Shown in pieces: positions 18,624 to 27,121 of a stretch of DNA of 64,000 nucleotides. This stretch comes from Haloferax sp. Atlit-12N (GTDB taxonomy: Archaea > Halobacteriota > Halobacteria > Halobacteriales > Haloferacaceae): assembly GCF_003383095.1 (NCBI RefSeq), contig NZ_PSYW01000001.1, forward strand, positions 496,001-560,000. The letters are read 5' to 3'. Both the position numbers and the translations under genes were made by a program. Each line of letters starts with the position of its first letter. Positions within the stretch are counted from its first letter, which is position 1. Below the pieces are notes generated by a model. The model saw nothing but the letters and a program-made list of their open reading frames with translations, was not told where the DNA came from and did not search any database.

Positions 18624-19390
18624 GTCTCGACCGCCTCGCCGACGCCCACAGCGCCCTCCGTGCCGAACGCCGCCGCTGCGTGGACGAACGCGAGGCGTTC
18701 CGGGCGTTCCGCCGCGAGGTCGCCGCGTCGCAGGCGACGGCATCGACTCCGAACCAAGCCCCAGCGGCCGCGACGCTCGTCGGCCAGCGGAGCGGGCGGG
18801 GCGGAACCGACGCCGCGCTCTCCGGCCTGCGCCGGAGCTACGAGCGGACCGTGATGTCCGTCCCGCACTACGACGAGGAGTACGGCGACTCCTTCGAAGC
18901 GAGCCTCGCCGCCGAGTTCGGCCCGGACGTGGCGACCGCGTTCCGGTCGGCGAGCGTCCTCTCGCCGCCGCTCCGGCGGACCGTCGCCGCGGCGGCCGCG
19001 TCGTCGCGAGACGAGCGCGAAAAGTTCATCGAGGTCGTCGACGAGGAGGCCGAGTCGGTGGCGTCGATGCGCGGCGAGGTGGAAGACCTCCTCGGGCGAC
19101 TCGACGACCTCGACCGGACGCCGCTTTCCGAACGCGGTTTCGACGCGCTGTTGGCGCTCTACGAGGACCTCTCGTCGCTCCGCGAGCGGCTCTCGGAGCT
19201 CGTCGCGGCGCGACAGAAGACGATTTCCCACCACCGGCGGGCGCTCTCCGGGCTGGTGCCGGACGTGACGGAGTTCCTCTACGCCGACCTGTCGGTCCGG
19301 TACCCGGTGCTCGCGACGCTCGCGGAGGTCGGCGCGACACTCGACACCGCGACCCGTCGGGTCGAACGCCGACTCGCCGCCACACCGTAG
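18614..19390 (+). CDS. Coiled-coil protein of unknown function (DUF7260-like)
   Basis: A 258-residue, mostly helical soluble protein with long stretches of charged heptad-like sequence (for example around REKFIEVVDEEAESVASMR and LSELVAARQKTISHH). It starts within the end of the phosphoesterase gene (10-base overlap), so it is translationally coupled. Similar proteins occur widely in haloarchaea; the DUF number is given from memory. No catalytic motif is visible. Confidence 0.7.
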   Translation: MAVSLDRLADAHSALRAERRRCVDEREAFRAFRREVAASQATASTPNQAPAAATLVGQRSGRGGTDAALSGLRRSYERTVMSVPHYDEEYGDSFEASLAAEFGPDVATAFRSASVLSPPLRRTVAAAAASSRDEREKFIEVVDEEAESVASMRGEVEDLLGRLDDLDRTPLSERGFDALLALYEDLSSLRERLSELVAARQKTISHHRRALSGLVPDVTEFLYADLSVRYPVLATLAEVGATLDTATRRVERRLAATP

Positions 19391-19410
19391 GCCGATTCCC
19401 GCGGCCACAG

Positions 19411-19417
19411 TTATTTA
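19411..19417 (+). promoter_or_regulatory. TATA box before the PH-domain operon
   Basis: TTATTTA lies about 30-35 bases before the ATG at 19446 of a 9-codon ORF, and about 55-60 bases before the GTG at 19472 of the first PH-domain gene. Transcription would begin around 19440, so the mini-ORF would be read first. Confidence 0.5.
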
Positions 19418-19445
19418 CCCGTTCGAAGAGACGCCGGAGTATACG

Positions 19446-19475
19446 ATGTTCACGCGCTCGGAGGGATTCCCGTGA
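19446..19475 (+). CDS. Nine-codon leader ORF
   Basis: ATG TTC ACG CGC TCG GAG GGA TTC CCG TGA encodes MFTRSEGFP. Its stop overlaps the GTG start of the next gene (GTGA, 19472-19475). Because the predicted transcript starts just before this ATG, ribosomes would load here and pass to the GTG by overlap. It could be a translation-coupling leader; it is too short to judge by composition. Confidence 0.35.
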   Translation: MFTRSEGFP

Positions 19476-19936
19476 ATCGCCTCCACCCCCGTATCCGTCT
19501 TCTCTGGGTCGCCCGAGCGGTCGTGTTCGCACTCGTCGTCGGCGGCGTAGCGACCGCGGCGACGCTGTTCGCGCCCGTCTCGATACCCACGTACGTCCCC
19601 GTCGCGGTCGGCGGCGTCTTCCTCGTCGTCGGCGTCGCCTTGGCCCTGCTCCGGTACCGGGCGTGGGGTTACGAGGTCCGCGACGACTCGCTGTATCTCC
19701 AGCGCGGCGTTCTCACCAAGGTCAACACCGTCGTCCCGTTCGTCCGGGTCCAGCACGTCGATTCGACCCGCGGCCCGCTCGAACGGCTCGTCGGCCTCGC
19801 GTCGACCGTCGTCTACACCGCCGGCTCCCGCGGCGCTGACGTGTCGGTTCCCGGGCTGACGCCGGAGGGCGCAGAAGACCTCCAAGACCGACTGAAGCGC
19901 CTCGCAATCGCGTCCGAGGGCGACGACGCGGTATGA
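19472..19936 (+). CDS. PH-domain membrane protein (YdbS-like)
   Basis: A 154-residue protein with two membrane helices (about 10-32 and 36-56) followed by one bacterial PH-like (bPH2) domain with YEVRDDSLYLQRGVLTKVNT and VPFVRVQHVDSTRGPLERL. Bacillus YdbS/YdbT homologues form a pair affecting resistance to antimicrobial peptides; here too a larger partner follows, overlapping by four bases. The GTG start is supported by the overlap with the 9-codon ORF and by the position of the first helix. Confidence 0.85.
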   Translation: MNRLHPRIRLLWVARAVVFALVVGGVATAATLFAPVSIPTYVPVAVGGVFLVVGVALALLRYRAWGYEVRDDSLYLQRGVLTKVNTVVPFVRVQHVDSTRGPLERLVGLASTVVYTAGSRGADVSVPGLTPEGAEDLQDRLKRLAIASEGDDAV

Positions 19937-21774
19937 CCCGGCTGTCGCCGCTCTCGGTGCCCTACCGGGCGGTCCAGCGCAGCGCCAGCATCGTCTTCGC
20001 GCTCGCCTTCTTCGCGTTCACCGGCGGGACCGCCTTCGGCGGCTTCCTCGGCGGCCTCGGCTCCGTCGCGCTCGTCGGCGTCGCTGTGGTCGCAATCGCC
20101 GGCTACGAACTCGCATACTTCCGTCGGTTCGAGTACGAACTGACGCCGGACACGCTGGACATCCGCTCGGGCGTGTTCTCCCGGCGTAACCGCGAGATTC
20201 CCTACCGTCGCATCCAGAACGTCGACATCTCTCGCAACGTCGCCCAGCGGCTGGTCGGCATCGCCGCCGTGAACCTCGAAACCGCCGGCGGCGGCGAGAC
20301 CGAGGGCAGTCTCCGCTTCGTCAGCTACGAGGAAGCCCGCCGCATCCAGTCGGAGGTCGCCCGCCTGAAACGCGGCGGCACCGACGGCGACGCGCCCGAA
20401 CCGGAACAGGAACTACTGTTCGAACTGACGCCCCGAGAGTTGGCCATCGTCGGCGCGCTGTCGTTCGACCTGCGGCTGCCCGGACTCGTCTTCGTGTTCG
20501 GGTCGACCGCCTTCCCCATCGTCGCCTCGTACGTGGACGTGCCGGTCCCCGCGGGGAGCGTCGCGGCCGCGGGTGTCGGCGTCGTCGCGCTGGGACTCCT
20601 CGTCGCGCTCGTCTCGTGGGCCGCCGGCTTCGCCTCCGCGGTGGTGAACTACTACGGCTTCCGGCTGACCCGCGTCGGCGACGAACTCCAGTACGAGCGC
20701 GGCCTCCTCCAGCGCTACAACGGGTCGATTCCGCTCGACAAGCTCCAGACGCTCACCGTCGAGGACAACCCGCTGAAGCGCCGGTTCGGCTACGCGACGC
20801 TCCTCGTGGAGACGGCGGGCTACGCCCCGAGTTCCGACGGGTCGAACGGGTCGGGCGGCGGCGGTCGCGGCTCCGAGGCGGCCATCCCGCTTGCGACCCG
20901 CGACCGCGTGCTCGGCCTCGTCGCCGACCTCGAAGGCATCGAGGAGCCGACGTTCGAGAGACCGCCGACGCGCATCCGCCGGCGCTACGCCGTCCGGTAC
21001 TCACTCGTCCTCGGCGTGGCGACCCTCGCGCTCTACGGGGCGAACCGGTTCCTCCCGCAGGAGATCCCGTGGTTCGTGCCGCTGGCGCTCGTCCCGGTGG
21101 CCGTCGTCGCCGGCGCGCTCCAGTGGCGGCACCGCGGCTACGCGCTCGATGAGAACCACTTCGTCACTCGAAACGGCTTCTGGAAGCGCGAGATGCGCTT
21201 TGTCCCCTACTACCGGGTGCAGACGGTCATCGAGCGCCGGACGATTTTCCAGCGCCGCTGGCGCGTCTCGACGGTCACGGCGGACACGGCCGGGAGCATC
21301 TCCCTCGTCGGCGGCGACGCGACCGCCGTGGACATCGAAGTCGCCGACGCGGCGGAGCTTCGGGAGACGCTGAACGACCGCCTCCGCGAGGCGCTTTCGG
21401 CGCGCCGCGAGGCCAGACAACAGTCCCGACAGGCCGCGCTCGACATCCGCGCCGCGGAACCGGACCGCGACCCCGACGAATCGGATTCGGGCTCGGACCC
21501 CGACACCAGGGACGACGTGAGCGAGACGCCCGAGTTCGTCGAGGAGGCCGAGCCGACGGCCACGGAAAACGAAGATGAAGGCGAGAGTGAGGACGAGGGT
21601 GAGGACGAACAAGAGCCGGACGACCCCTTCATCTGGGGCGCGTCGGCTGAGTCCGGAGACGACGAAGCCGAGTCGGACGCCGCGTCGGCCGATACCGAGT
21701 CGGAGAGCGACGGAGACGCCACCACGTCGGCCGATTCGGCGTCTGACGACGAGTCGAGTGATGACAGCCGCTAG
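19933..21774 (+). CDS. Multi-PH-domain membrane protein (YdbT-like)
   Basis: A 613-residue partner of YdbS-like. Three copies of a helix pair plus bPH2 domain are visible: YELTPDTLDIRSGVFSRRN with IPYRRIQNVDISRN; ELQYERGLLQRYNG with IPLDKLQTLTVEDNPLKRR; and NHFVTRNGFWKREMRFVPYY with YRVQTVIERRTIFQRRW. About six membrane helices lie between them. The last 120 residues are an extreme Asp/Glu/Ser tail (about 500-613), probably cytosolic. ATGA overlap with the upstream gene shows translational coupling. The biochemical role is unknown. Confidence 0.87.
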   Translation: MTRLSPLSVPYRAVQRSASIVFALAFFAFTGGTAFGGFLGGLGSVALVGVAVVAIAGYELAYFRRFEYELTPDTLDIRSGVFSRRNREIPYRRIQNVDISRNVAQRLVGIAAVNLETAGGGETEGSLRFVSYEEARRIQSEVARLKRGGTDGDAPEPEQELLFELTPRELAIVGALSFDLRLPGLVFVFGSTAFPIVASYVDVPVPAGSVAAAGVGVVALGLLVALVSWAAGFASAVVNYYGFRLTRVGDELQYERGLLQRYNGSIPLDKLQTLTVEDNPLKRRFGYATLLVETAGYAPSSDGSNGSGGGGRGSEAAIPLATRDRVLGLVADLEGIEEPTFERPPTRIRRRYAVRYSLVLGVATLALYGANRFLPQEIPWFVPLALVPVAVVAGALQWRHRGYALDENHFVTRNGFWKREMRFVPYYRVQTVIERRTIFQRRWRVSTVTADTAGSISLVGGDATAVDIEVADAAELRETLNDRLREALSARREARQQSRQAALDIRAAEPDRDPDESDSGSDPDTRDDVSETPEFVEEAEPTATENEDEGESEDEGEDEQEPDDPFIWGASAESGDDEAESDAASADTESESDGDATTSADSASDDESSDDSR

Positions 21775-21817
21775 CCGGCGTCGACCGGCGGCGGTGAAAA
21801 TCGCGACGAGCGGGGAG

Positions 21818-21824
21818 CTATATT
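21818..21824 (+). promoter_or_regulatory. TATA box of the carbonic anhydrase gene
   Basis: CTATATT lies 25-31 bases before the ATG at 21849, fitting a leaderless transcript and supporting that start over an upstream in-frame ATG at 21834. Confidence 0.6.
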
Positions 21825-21848
21825 GACGCGCGGGTGCAACGTAATCCA

Positions 21849-22544
21849 ATGACGCGAACAGTGCTGGAATCGCTCTTGGCCGGAAACGCGCGACACGTCG
21901 AGAGCCTCGGTGTCGACCACTTCGAGGGCGTCCGCGAGGCGCAGTCGCCGGCGGTCGTCTCGGTCAGCTGTTCGGACTCCCGCGTCCCCGCCGACGCGGT
22001 CTGGAGCGCCGACAAAGCCGGCGAGCTGTTCACGTCGGTCAACGTCGGCAACCAAGTGTGGACCGAAGTCGATGGAAGACTCGTCGTCAACGACGCCGTC
22101 GGCTACGCCGTCTCGGCGCTCAGGACGACCGACGTGGTCGTCCTCGGTCACACGGGCTGTGGCGCAGTGACGGCCGCCTACGAGACCGTCACAGGCGGGA
22201 GCGTCGGGGACCTACCTCCGGGGGTCGAAGCCGCCGTCTCGCGGCTCGTCCCGCTCGCCGAGGAGGCCCGCGAACTCGGCGTGTTCGACGCGGACACGCC
22301 GGGCGGCGAGGCGGTCAACCGACTCGTCGAGTACGCGGTCGTCCGGCAGGTCGAGTACCTCACCGAGAGCGACGAGGTACCCGAATCGACCGACTGCTGG
22401 GGCTTCGTCTACGACTTCCAGCGCGTCTACGGCGACGACGACGGCGCGGCCTACCTCGTCGCGGCCAACGGGGAGTCAGACCCCGAGGCGCTCGCCGACG
22501 TGGTTCCAGAAGAGTTTGAGGAACGCGTGCGGTCGATTCGGTAA
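21849..22544 (+). CDS. Beta-class carbonic anhydrase
   Basis: A 231-residue cytosolic zinc enzyme that interconverts CO2 and bicarbonate. The zinc ligands are seen in SCSDSRVPAD (Cys, with the Asp-Arg dyad) and GHTGCGAV (His, Cys). VNVGNQVW replaces the more usual RNAGN block, a substitution often seen in haloarchaeal members. The acidic C-terminal half carries an insertion rich in Glu and Asp. It stands alone with its own promoter. Immediately downstream the GC content drops sharply. Confidence 0.92.
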   Translation: MTRTVLESLLAGNARHVESLGVDHFEGVREAQSPAVVSVSCSDSRVPADAVWSADKAGELFTSVNVGNQVWTEVDGRLVVNDAVGYAVSALRTTDVVVLGHTGCGAVTAAYETVTGGSVGDLPPGVEAAVSRLVPLAEEARELGVFDADTPGGEAVNRLVEYAVVRQVEYLTESDEVPESTDCWGFVYDFQRVYGDDDGAAYLVAANGESDPEALADVVPEEFEERVRSIR

Positions 22545-22601
22545 GAGTAGGGTGCTACGAATCGTTCGAAGCGAGGTGGCTGTTTGTTAAGCTATGTCCA
22601 G

Positions 22602-23279
22602 TCAGATGCGCCACCCAGCACGGAAACAGCAAGTAGCACCGAATATCAAGGCAAGAAGACGAATGAACTCTTCTGCCCCTTCATTCGTTCCTCGATACGA
22701 GTAGAGGCTTCGGTCATAGTAATTGCCATTATACGAGATAACAGCGTGAGTTTTGTCCCAGAGGGCAAACCCTGCTAGTTGGTCGGTAGTGCGAACTCTT
22801 CTTTCCGAGATAAGGTGTCGAACGTCAGATGGGTACTGATACGCAGGGGTGGACGTAAGCTCAAGTGCCGTTTCATTTGAAACAGGGGTCAGTTCGACTT
22901 TGGTACTATCATTCTCGTAGCGCGTGACGTTTAGCTCATAGAACTCGTGTGAGGCATCCGGAAAGATTACAAGCTTTGTTTTTGGGCTAAATCCACGAGT
23001 AGCACGGTACGTGGTGTCAGAAACGACCTGTGGACCTTCGTCTCTAACACGGTATGTAAGCGCACACTCCTCACTAGAACTGTAGCACGTTTCGGTTGAA
23101 GCCACCCATGAGAGCCTCCCATCGAGTTCTGGTTCGTTTGGGCTGACTTCTTCAACAGTATACTGGTAGGTCCAAACACCCGGTATAGAGCCGAAGGGAA
23201 AGAAGACTGCTGAGATAAGTAGGATGATTCCGATAACGGCGAGAAGGGCACGACGGATTCGAGGGCCATGGAAGCGCAT
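22602..23279 (-). CDS. Low-GC membrane-anchored protein of unknown function
   Basis: A 225-residue protein with an N-terminal helix (about 9-30, LLAVIGIILLISAVFFPFG), an extracytoplasmic domain of about 160 residues with several N-x-S/T sites and paired cysteines (ETCYSSSEEC), and a C-terminal helix (about 203-222). Its composition (many AAA, TTT and AGA-type codons, about 45% GC) is unlike the neighbours, so it was probably acquired by transfer. No family is recognised. Function unknown. Confidence 0.75.
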   Translation of the reverse strand: MRFHGPRIRRALLAVIGIILLISAVFFPFGSIPGVWTYQYTVEEVSPNEPELDGRLSWVASTETCYSSSEECALTYRVRDEGPQVVSDTTYRATRGFSPKTKLVIFPDASHEFYELNVTRYENDSTKVELTPVSNETALELTSTPAYQYPSDVRHLISERRVRTTDQLAGFALWDKTHAVISYNGNYYDRSLYSYRGTNEGAEEFIRLLALIFGATCCFRAGWRI

Positions 23280-23543
23280 ACTAGTGATTAGTTTGACATT
23301 TTCTCCTCATATTATTCTTTCCCAAAAGAATGAACCGCCGGAAAGCCGGGTTTCAGATCACATACTTACCGAACGGCTGGTTCAGAAGTGAGTTCCTCAA
23401 TCAAACAGAAATACCGTGCTGAATACGCCCTCGATATTCAGCACACCGCCGCTTTCAGGACCGGGGAATTTCAACTGAGCCGAACAACAAAAAGAACCGA
23501 CTGATTTGACCCGCTTCGATTCCGGGCGACCCGCCGCTCTCCC
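23280..23543. other. Intergenic low-GC stretch with a palindromic repeat
   Basis: No ORF with coding character is seen. The segment is AT-rich up to about 23,480 and carries one 29-base inverted repeat (23416-23444). It separates the start of the low-GC membrane-protein gene from the end of the aldolase gene. Confidence 0.5.
23416..23444. repeat. Perfect inverted repeat GTGCTGAATA-N9-TATTCAGCAC
   Basis: Ten-base arms (23416-23425 and 23435-23444) pair perfectly around a nine-base loop. A near copy with one arm mismatch occurs at 50585-50612 and a single arm at 50101-50110, all in low-GC accessory DNA. It may be a remnant mobile-element end or a recombination/binding site. Confidence 0.7.
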
Positions 23544-24203
23544 TCAGTTATCCCGAGCGTCGTCGATGACGGTCGAGAACTCGCGGGCCGTCTCGGTGAT
23601 GGCCTCGAAATCACCGTTTTCGATGGCTTCGCCATCCATGAGCGCGCCGCCCGCGCCGACGACGACCGCCCCGGCGTCGATGTAGTCCGCGGCGTTGTCG
23701 AGGCCGACGCCGCCGGTCGGCATCATCGGAATCTGCGGGAGCGGCCCCTTCATGCTCTTGAGGTGGCCGGGGCCGAGCGAGGAGGCAGGGAAGACCTTCA
23801 CGAGGTCCGCGCCCGCGGAGTACGCGTCGGTCGCCTCGGTCGGGGTCATGATGCCCGGTGCGACGAGCGTCCCGTAGCGGTTGCAGGTCTCGACGACGCC
23901 CTCGTCGAAGTTCGGCCCGACGACGAACTCCGCGCCGGCCTGGATGGCCGCGTTGGCGGTCGGCGCGTCGAGGACGGTCCCGGCGCCGACGATGGCCTCA
24001 CGGTCCGAGAAGGACGCCGATACCTCGCGGATGAGGTCCATCGCGTCGGGGTTGTCGGCCGTGATCTCGTAGGCGGTGACGCCGCCCTCGTGGAGCGCGT
24101 CGGCCACGTCGATGATGGTGTCCGCATCCGCGCCGCGCATCACCGCGACGACGCCGCTGTCGGCGAGTCGTTGCATGTCCTCGTGTACGTCGAGTGCGAC
24201 CAT
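23544..24203 (-). CDS. KDPG/KDG-type aldolase (Eda family)
   Basis: A 219-residue class I aldolase of the bacterial 2-keto-3-deoxy-6-phosphogluconate aldolase family. The Schiff-base lysine is in DLVKVFPASSLG, the early glutamate in YEITADN, and the phosphate-binding loop in PTGGVGLDNAADYI. It would cleave 2-keto-3-deoxy-(phospho)gluconate or -galactonate to pyruvate and a triose (phosphate) in the semi-phosphorylated Entner-Doudoroff pathway of haloarchaea. Sugar specificity cannot be read from sequence. The ATG at 24203 starts the conserved region. It is divergent from the HtrA-like gene. Confidence 0.9.
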   Translation of the reverse strand: MVALDVHEDMQRLADSGVVAVMRGADADTIIDVADALHEGGVTAYEITADNPDAMDLIREVSASFSDREAIVGAGTVLDAPTANAAIQAGAEFVVGPNFDEGVVETCNRYGTLVAPGIMTPTEATDAYSAGADLVKVFPASSLGPGHLKSMKGPLPQIPMMPTGGVGLDNAADYIDAGAVVVGAGGALMDGEAIENGDFEAITETAREFSTVIDDARDN

Positions 24204-24407
24204 TGCTGTCTCGACGTTTACTACAGATAGTATTAAATTGGGGGCCTCGCGGCATCGTTTCGCTCGCGACCCGCGACCGCCGCCACCGACCGGGTCGCCA
24301 CACGGGACAGTCGTGTTGGCTGTCACCACGCGACACGCTCAAATCCGCTGGGCGCTAACCCGAGGTAAGCGACGCCCCGGCGGTATGTGCCGCCTCGTCG
24401 CACCACC

Positions 24408-25457
24408 ATGCCAACGTATCCCGATTTCGAAGCGCTGTACCGCGACGTCATCCCCTCGGTCGTCTCCGTCTACGTCGGCGGCCGCCGTCGACCCGGCGGG
24501 GCGGGGAGCGCCTTCGTCTACGACGACCGGCATCTCGTCACCAACGAGCACGTCTCGCGGCTCGCCGACGCCAGCGACGCCGGCCGGGTCGAACTCCGGT
24601 TCGCAGACGGGTCGTGGCGCGTCGGCGAGGTCGTCGGTTCCGACGCCTACACCGACCTCGCCGTCGTCGCCGTCGACGACCTGCCCGACGACGCCGTGGC
24701 GCTCCCATTGGCGGCCGAGAACCCCGCGCCGGGGCGGTCGGTCGCCGCGCTCGGCAACCCGTTGGGACTCGACGGCTCTATCTCGGCGGGTATCGTCTCC
24801 GGGTCGAATCGGTCGCTTCCCACCTCGAACGGCTTTGCCATCCCGGACGTGGTCCAGACGGACGCACCCATCAACCCCGGCAACTCGGGCGGGCCACTCG
24901 TCGGATTCGCCGCCGAAGAACCCGACAGCGACGACGCCGAGTTCGCCTACGAGGTCGTCGGCGTCAACCGCGCCAAACAGGGCGACAACATCGGCTTCGC
25001 CGTCTCGCCCGTCATCGCCAACCGCATCCTTCCGGCGCTCGTCGCCGACGGCCGCTATCGCCACTCGTACCTCCGGGCGCGCACCCTCGACGTGACGCCG
25101 ACCGTCGCCGAGGTGAACGGCCTCGACGCGCCCCACGGCGTCCTCGTCGTCGACGCCGCCGGTGCCGACGGTGACGAGGGATTCCTCCACGGCTGTCACG
25201 AATCTGCCGACTACCGCGGCACTGCGATTCCCGTCGGCGGCGACGTGCTCGTCGCTATCGAGGGCAACCCGGTCCGGACTCACGAGGAACTGATGCGCTA
25301 TCTCATCACCGAAACGCGTCCCGGCGAACCGGTCGCCGTCGGCATCGTCCGCGAGGGCGACCCGCTGACGCTCGTCGTCGAACTCGACGAGCGCCCCGCC
25401 GTCGACCGCGACGACCGGACTGGCGGGGACGGCGGCAGTCGCATCCCCGTGGAGTAA
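24408..25457 (+). CDS. HtrA/DegP-like serine protease with PDZ domain
   Basis: A 349-residue S1C-family protease. The catalytic triad is visible: His in VTNEHVSRLAD, Asp in YTDLAVVAV and Ser in NPGNSGGPLVG. A PDZ domain follows (about 240-335), with VLVAIEGNPVRTHEELMRYL. There is no signal peptide or membrane anchor, unlike most bacterial HtrA, so it appears to work in the cytosol. ATG 24408 is preferred over an in-frame GTG at 24387. The 204 bases upstream, shared with the divergent aldolase gene, hold no other gene. Confidence 0.9.
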   Translation: MPTYPDFEALYRDVIPSVVSVYVGGRRRPGGAGSAFVYDDRHLVTNEHVSRLADASDAGRVELRFADGSWRVGEVVGSDAYTDLAVVAVDDLPDDAVALPLAAENPAPGRSVAALGNPLGLDGSISAGIVSGSNRSLPTSNGFAIPDVVQTDAPINPGNSGGPLVGFAAEEPDSDDAEFAYEVVGVNRAKQGDNIGFAVSPVIANRILPALVADGRYRHSYLRARTLDVTPTVAEVNGLDAPHGVLVVDAAGADGDEGFLHGCHESADYRGTAIPVGGDVLVAIEGNPVRTHEELMRYLITETRPGEPVAVGIVREGDPLTLVVELDERPAVDRDDRTGGDGGSRIPVE

Positions 25458-25515
25458 GCGGACCGCGGCCGGACCAGAGAATAGAATTTTGACAGTTCCG
25501 GACGAACGTACGACT

Positions 25516-25917
25516 GTGCCTCCGACATCTACGACGCCGGCGGACGGCGGTTCGAACGTCGTCCCGCCGGACAAATCGCTGTTCGCCGAAATCGCGCCGC
25601 TACGGCTCGCCGTCGGCGTCGTCTTCTGCGCCTTCGCCGTCGGCGCGGTCGCGCTCGGCTGGCTCCCGCCGATGAGTGCCGACGTGGTCGGCATCGCGCT
25701 CCTCTGTGTCGTCTTCCTCGCCGGGGGGTTCGTCCCGTTCAACGAGACGCTCGCGTTCTACGTCGCGCAGGCCGCCGCGTTCCTCGTCTGGGGCGCACTC
25801 CGATTGGCGGTCGACGGCTTCGACGTGATTCCGCTCCTCTTGGGCGCGGCCGGGGCCGTTGGCCTCGCGGTCTACGGCCGGCGGGCGCTCCGCGACGGAC
25901 TCAGGGCGCTGGTCTGA
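25516..25917 (+). CDS. Four-helix membrane protein of unknown function
   Basis: A 133-residue protein with about 25 polar residues followed by four membrane helices (about 29-48, 55-73, 78-93, 98-117) and a short basic tail. The GTG at 25516 is preferred over TTG at 25489 because AGAATTTT at 25483-25490 lies at the expected TATA distance and overlaps the TTG. No family is recognised. Confidence 0.7.
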   Translation: MPPTSTTPADGGSNVVPPDKSLFAEIAPLRLAVGVVFCAFAVGAVALGWLPPMSADVVGIALLCVVFLAGGFVPFNETLAFYVAQAAAFLVWGALRLAVDGFDVIPLLLGAAGAVGLAVYGRRALRDGLRALV

Positions 25918-25951
25918 ATTGGGTCGGGTCGGGTCGGGCCGAGTCCGCGCC

Positions 25952-26383
25952 TCACTCCCTGACCGTCAATACCGGCACGTCGGCGAGCCTGACGACCCGT
26001 TCCGTCGTGCTCCCGAGAACCGCGTGTTCGAGCCCGGTCCGGCCGTGCGTCGCCATCACCACGAGGTCGGCGTCGCTCTCGCCGACCGCGTCGAGAATCT
26101 CCCGGTACGGCACGCCGATTCGGACCGTTGTCTCGCAGGGGACGCCCGCGTCCGTGGCGAGCGACGCGACCTCTTCGACCGCCATCTCGGCGGCGTCGCG
26201 GAGGCTCGCGCGCACTCGCTCGACTGGTACGTCGGCGGCCGTCCACAGTCCGAGGTCGCCGACGTCGATGACCGAGAGGGCGCGAATCGACGCGTCGTAG
26301 GCGCTCGCGAGGTCGATAGCACGACGGGCCGCCGCACGGGAGCGGGCGCTGCCGTCGGTGGGGACGAGAACGGTGCCGTACAT
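25952..26383 (-). CDS. Universal stress protein (UspA family)
   Basis: A 143-residue single Usp domain starting MYGTVLVPTDGSARSRAAAR. The nucleotide-binding signature G-x2-G-x9-G(S/T) is present in THGRTGLEHAVLGSTTERV, so it is of the ATP-binding type. Role is stress adaptation by unknown means. It is convergent with the four-helix membrane protein gene and is one of four Usp genes in the window. Confidence 0.92.
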   Translation of the reverse strand: MYGTVLVPTDGSARSRAAARRAIDLASAYDASIRALSVIDVGDLGLWTAADVPVERVRASLRDAAEMAVEEVASLATDAGVPCETTVRIGVPYREILDAVGESDADLVVMATHGRTGLEHAVLGSTTERVVRLADVPVLTVRE

Positions 26384-26520
26384 GTCATTCTATTGGTGTT
26401 CCAGACGTATCGCCTTTCGCCCCGGTGGCGCGGCCGGCGGGCCAACGCCGTCGCTCAGCGTGTTGGGAAACGGAGAATGGAGGTCAGCGGAGCCGGTCGG
26501 AGCCGTCGGTGACGAACCCC

Positions 26521-26742
26521 TCAGACGCGGGTGCGCGGCTTGGGGACGACCCGCCGGACGCCCGCGGCGGCCGCGACGAGCAGGCCGCCGAAGAGGACGG
26601 AGACGAGGAGTTCCGGCGCGACGGTCAGGCCTTCGATGCCGCCGAACGTTGCGAACAGCGCGTAGCCGGCGACCGCCGTGAGGGCGATGCCGATGACGAC
26701 CGCGAGGCCGATGCCGGCCTTCATCAAGTCGAGGTTGCTCAT
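26521..26742 (-). CDS. Small two-helix membrane protein
   Basis: A 73-residue protein with two membrane helices (about 10-34 and 45-63) and a basic end KPRTRV. The minus-strand box TTTATATT at 26771-26778 lies about 30 bases before the ATG and supports a leaderless transcript. Similar short proteins are common in haloarchaea; function unknown. Confidence 0.7.
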   Translation of the reverse strand: MSNLDLMKAGIGLAVVIGIALTAVAGYALFATFGGIEGLTVAPELLVSVLFGGLLVAAAAGVRRVVPKPRTRV

Positions 26743-26926
26743 GGTCGCTTGAGCCTACGCGAGACGACCGAATATAAACGGAGACTGCTTCCCAGCGACC
26801 GGGAAACTGACCGAGTGTCTCCCACGCTATCGTGGGGGTTTTATATCGGTTCGGCGGCCGTCGAATGGCGAGAGTCGCGGCGACGATGCGGAAAATCAGG
26901 CGTCGAAACGGCGTCCGGGTCGTCGG

Positions 26927-27121
26927 CTATGCGGCCGACTCCGACCCCTCGCCGTAGAGCCCGTACAGCACGAACAGCAGGGCGAGAAAGAGGAACTCGA
27001 TGACCGCCACGGCGATGAGCGGGAGCTCCACGTTGAAGAAGCCCGCCACCGTGCGCAGTTCGATGGCGACGGGGACGCTGAACGCGATGAGGATGAGCGC
27101 CCGCGCCTTCGTGAGCTTCAC
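26927..27121 (-). CDS. Small subunit of ba3-type oxidase (CbaC-like)
   Basis: A 64-residue protein with two membrane helices (about 7-28 and 34-56) and an acidic tail. Its GTG start overlaps the stop of the catalytic subunit gene (GTGA, 27118-27121), so it is coupled to it. In haloarchaeal genomes such a short gene regularly closes the ba3-oxidase operon. It probably stabilises the complex; no redox ligand is visible. Confidence 0.7.
   Translation of the reverse strand: MKLTKARALILIAFSVPVAIELRTVAGFFNVELPLIAVAVIEFLFLALLFVLYGLYGEGSESAA

Noticed and set aside
26821-26840. Hairpin CCCACG-CTAT-CGTGGG followed by GGTTTT as a terminator
   Set aside because: On the plus strand, where the T-run follows, there is no upstream gene to terminate; on the minus strand it lacks a T-run.
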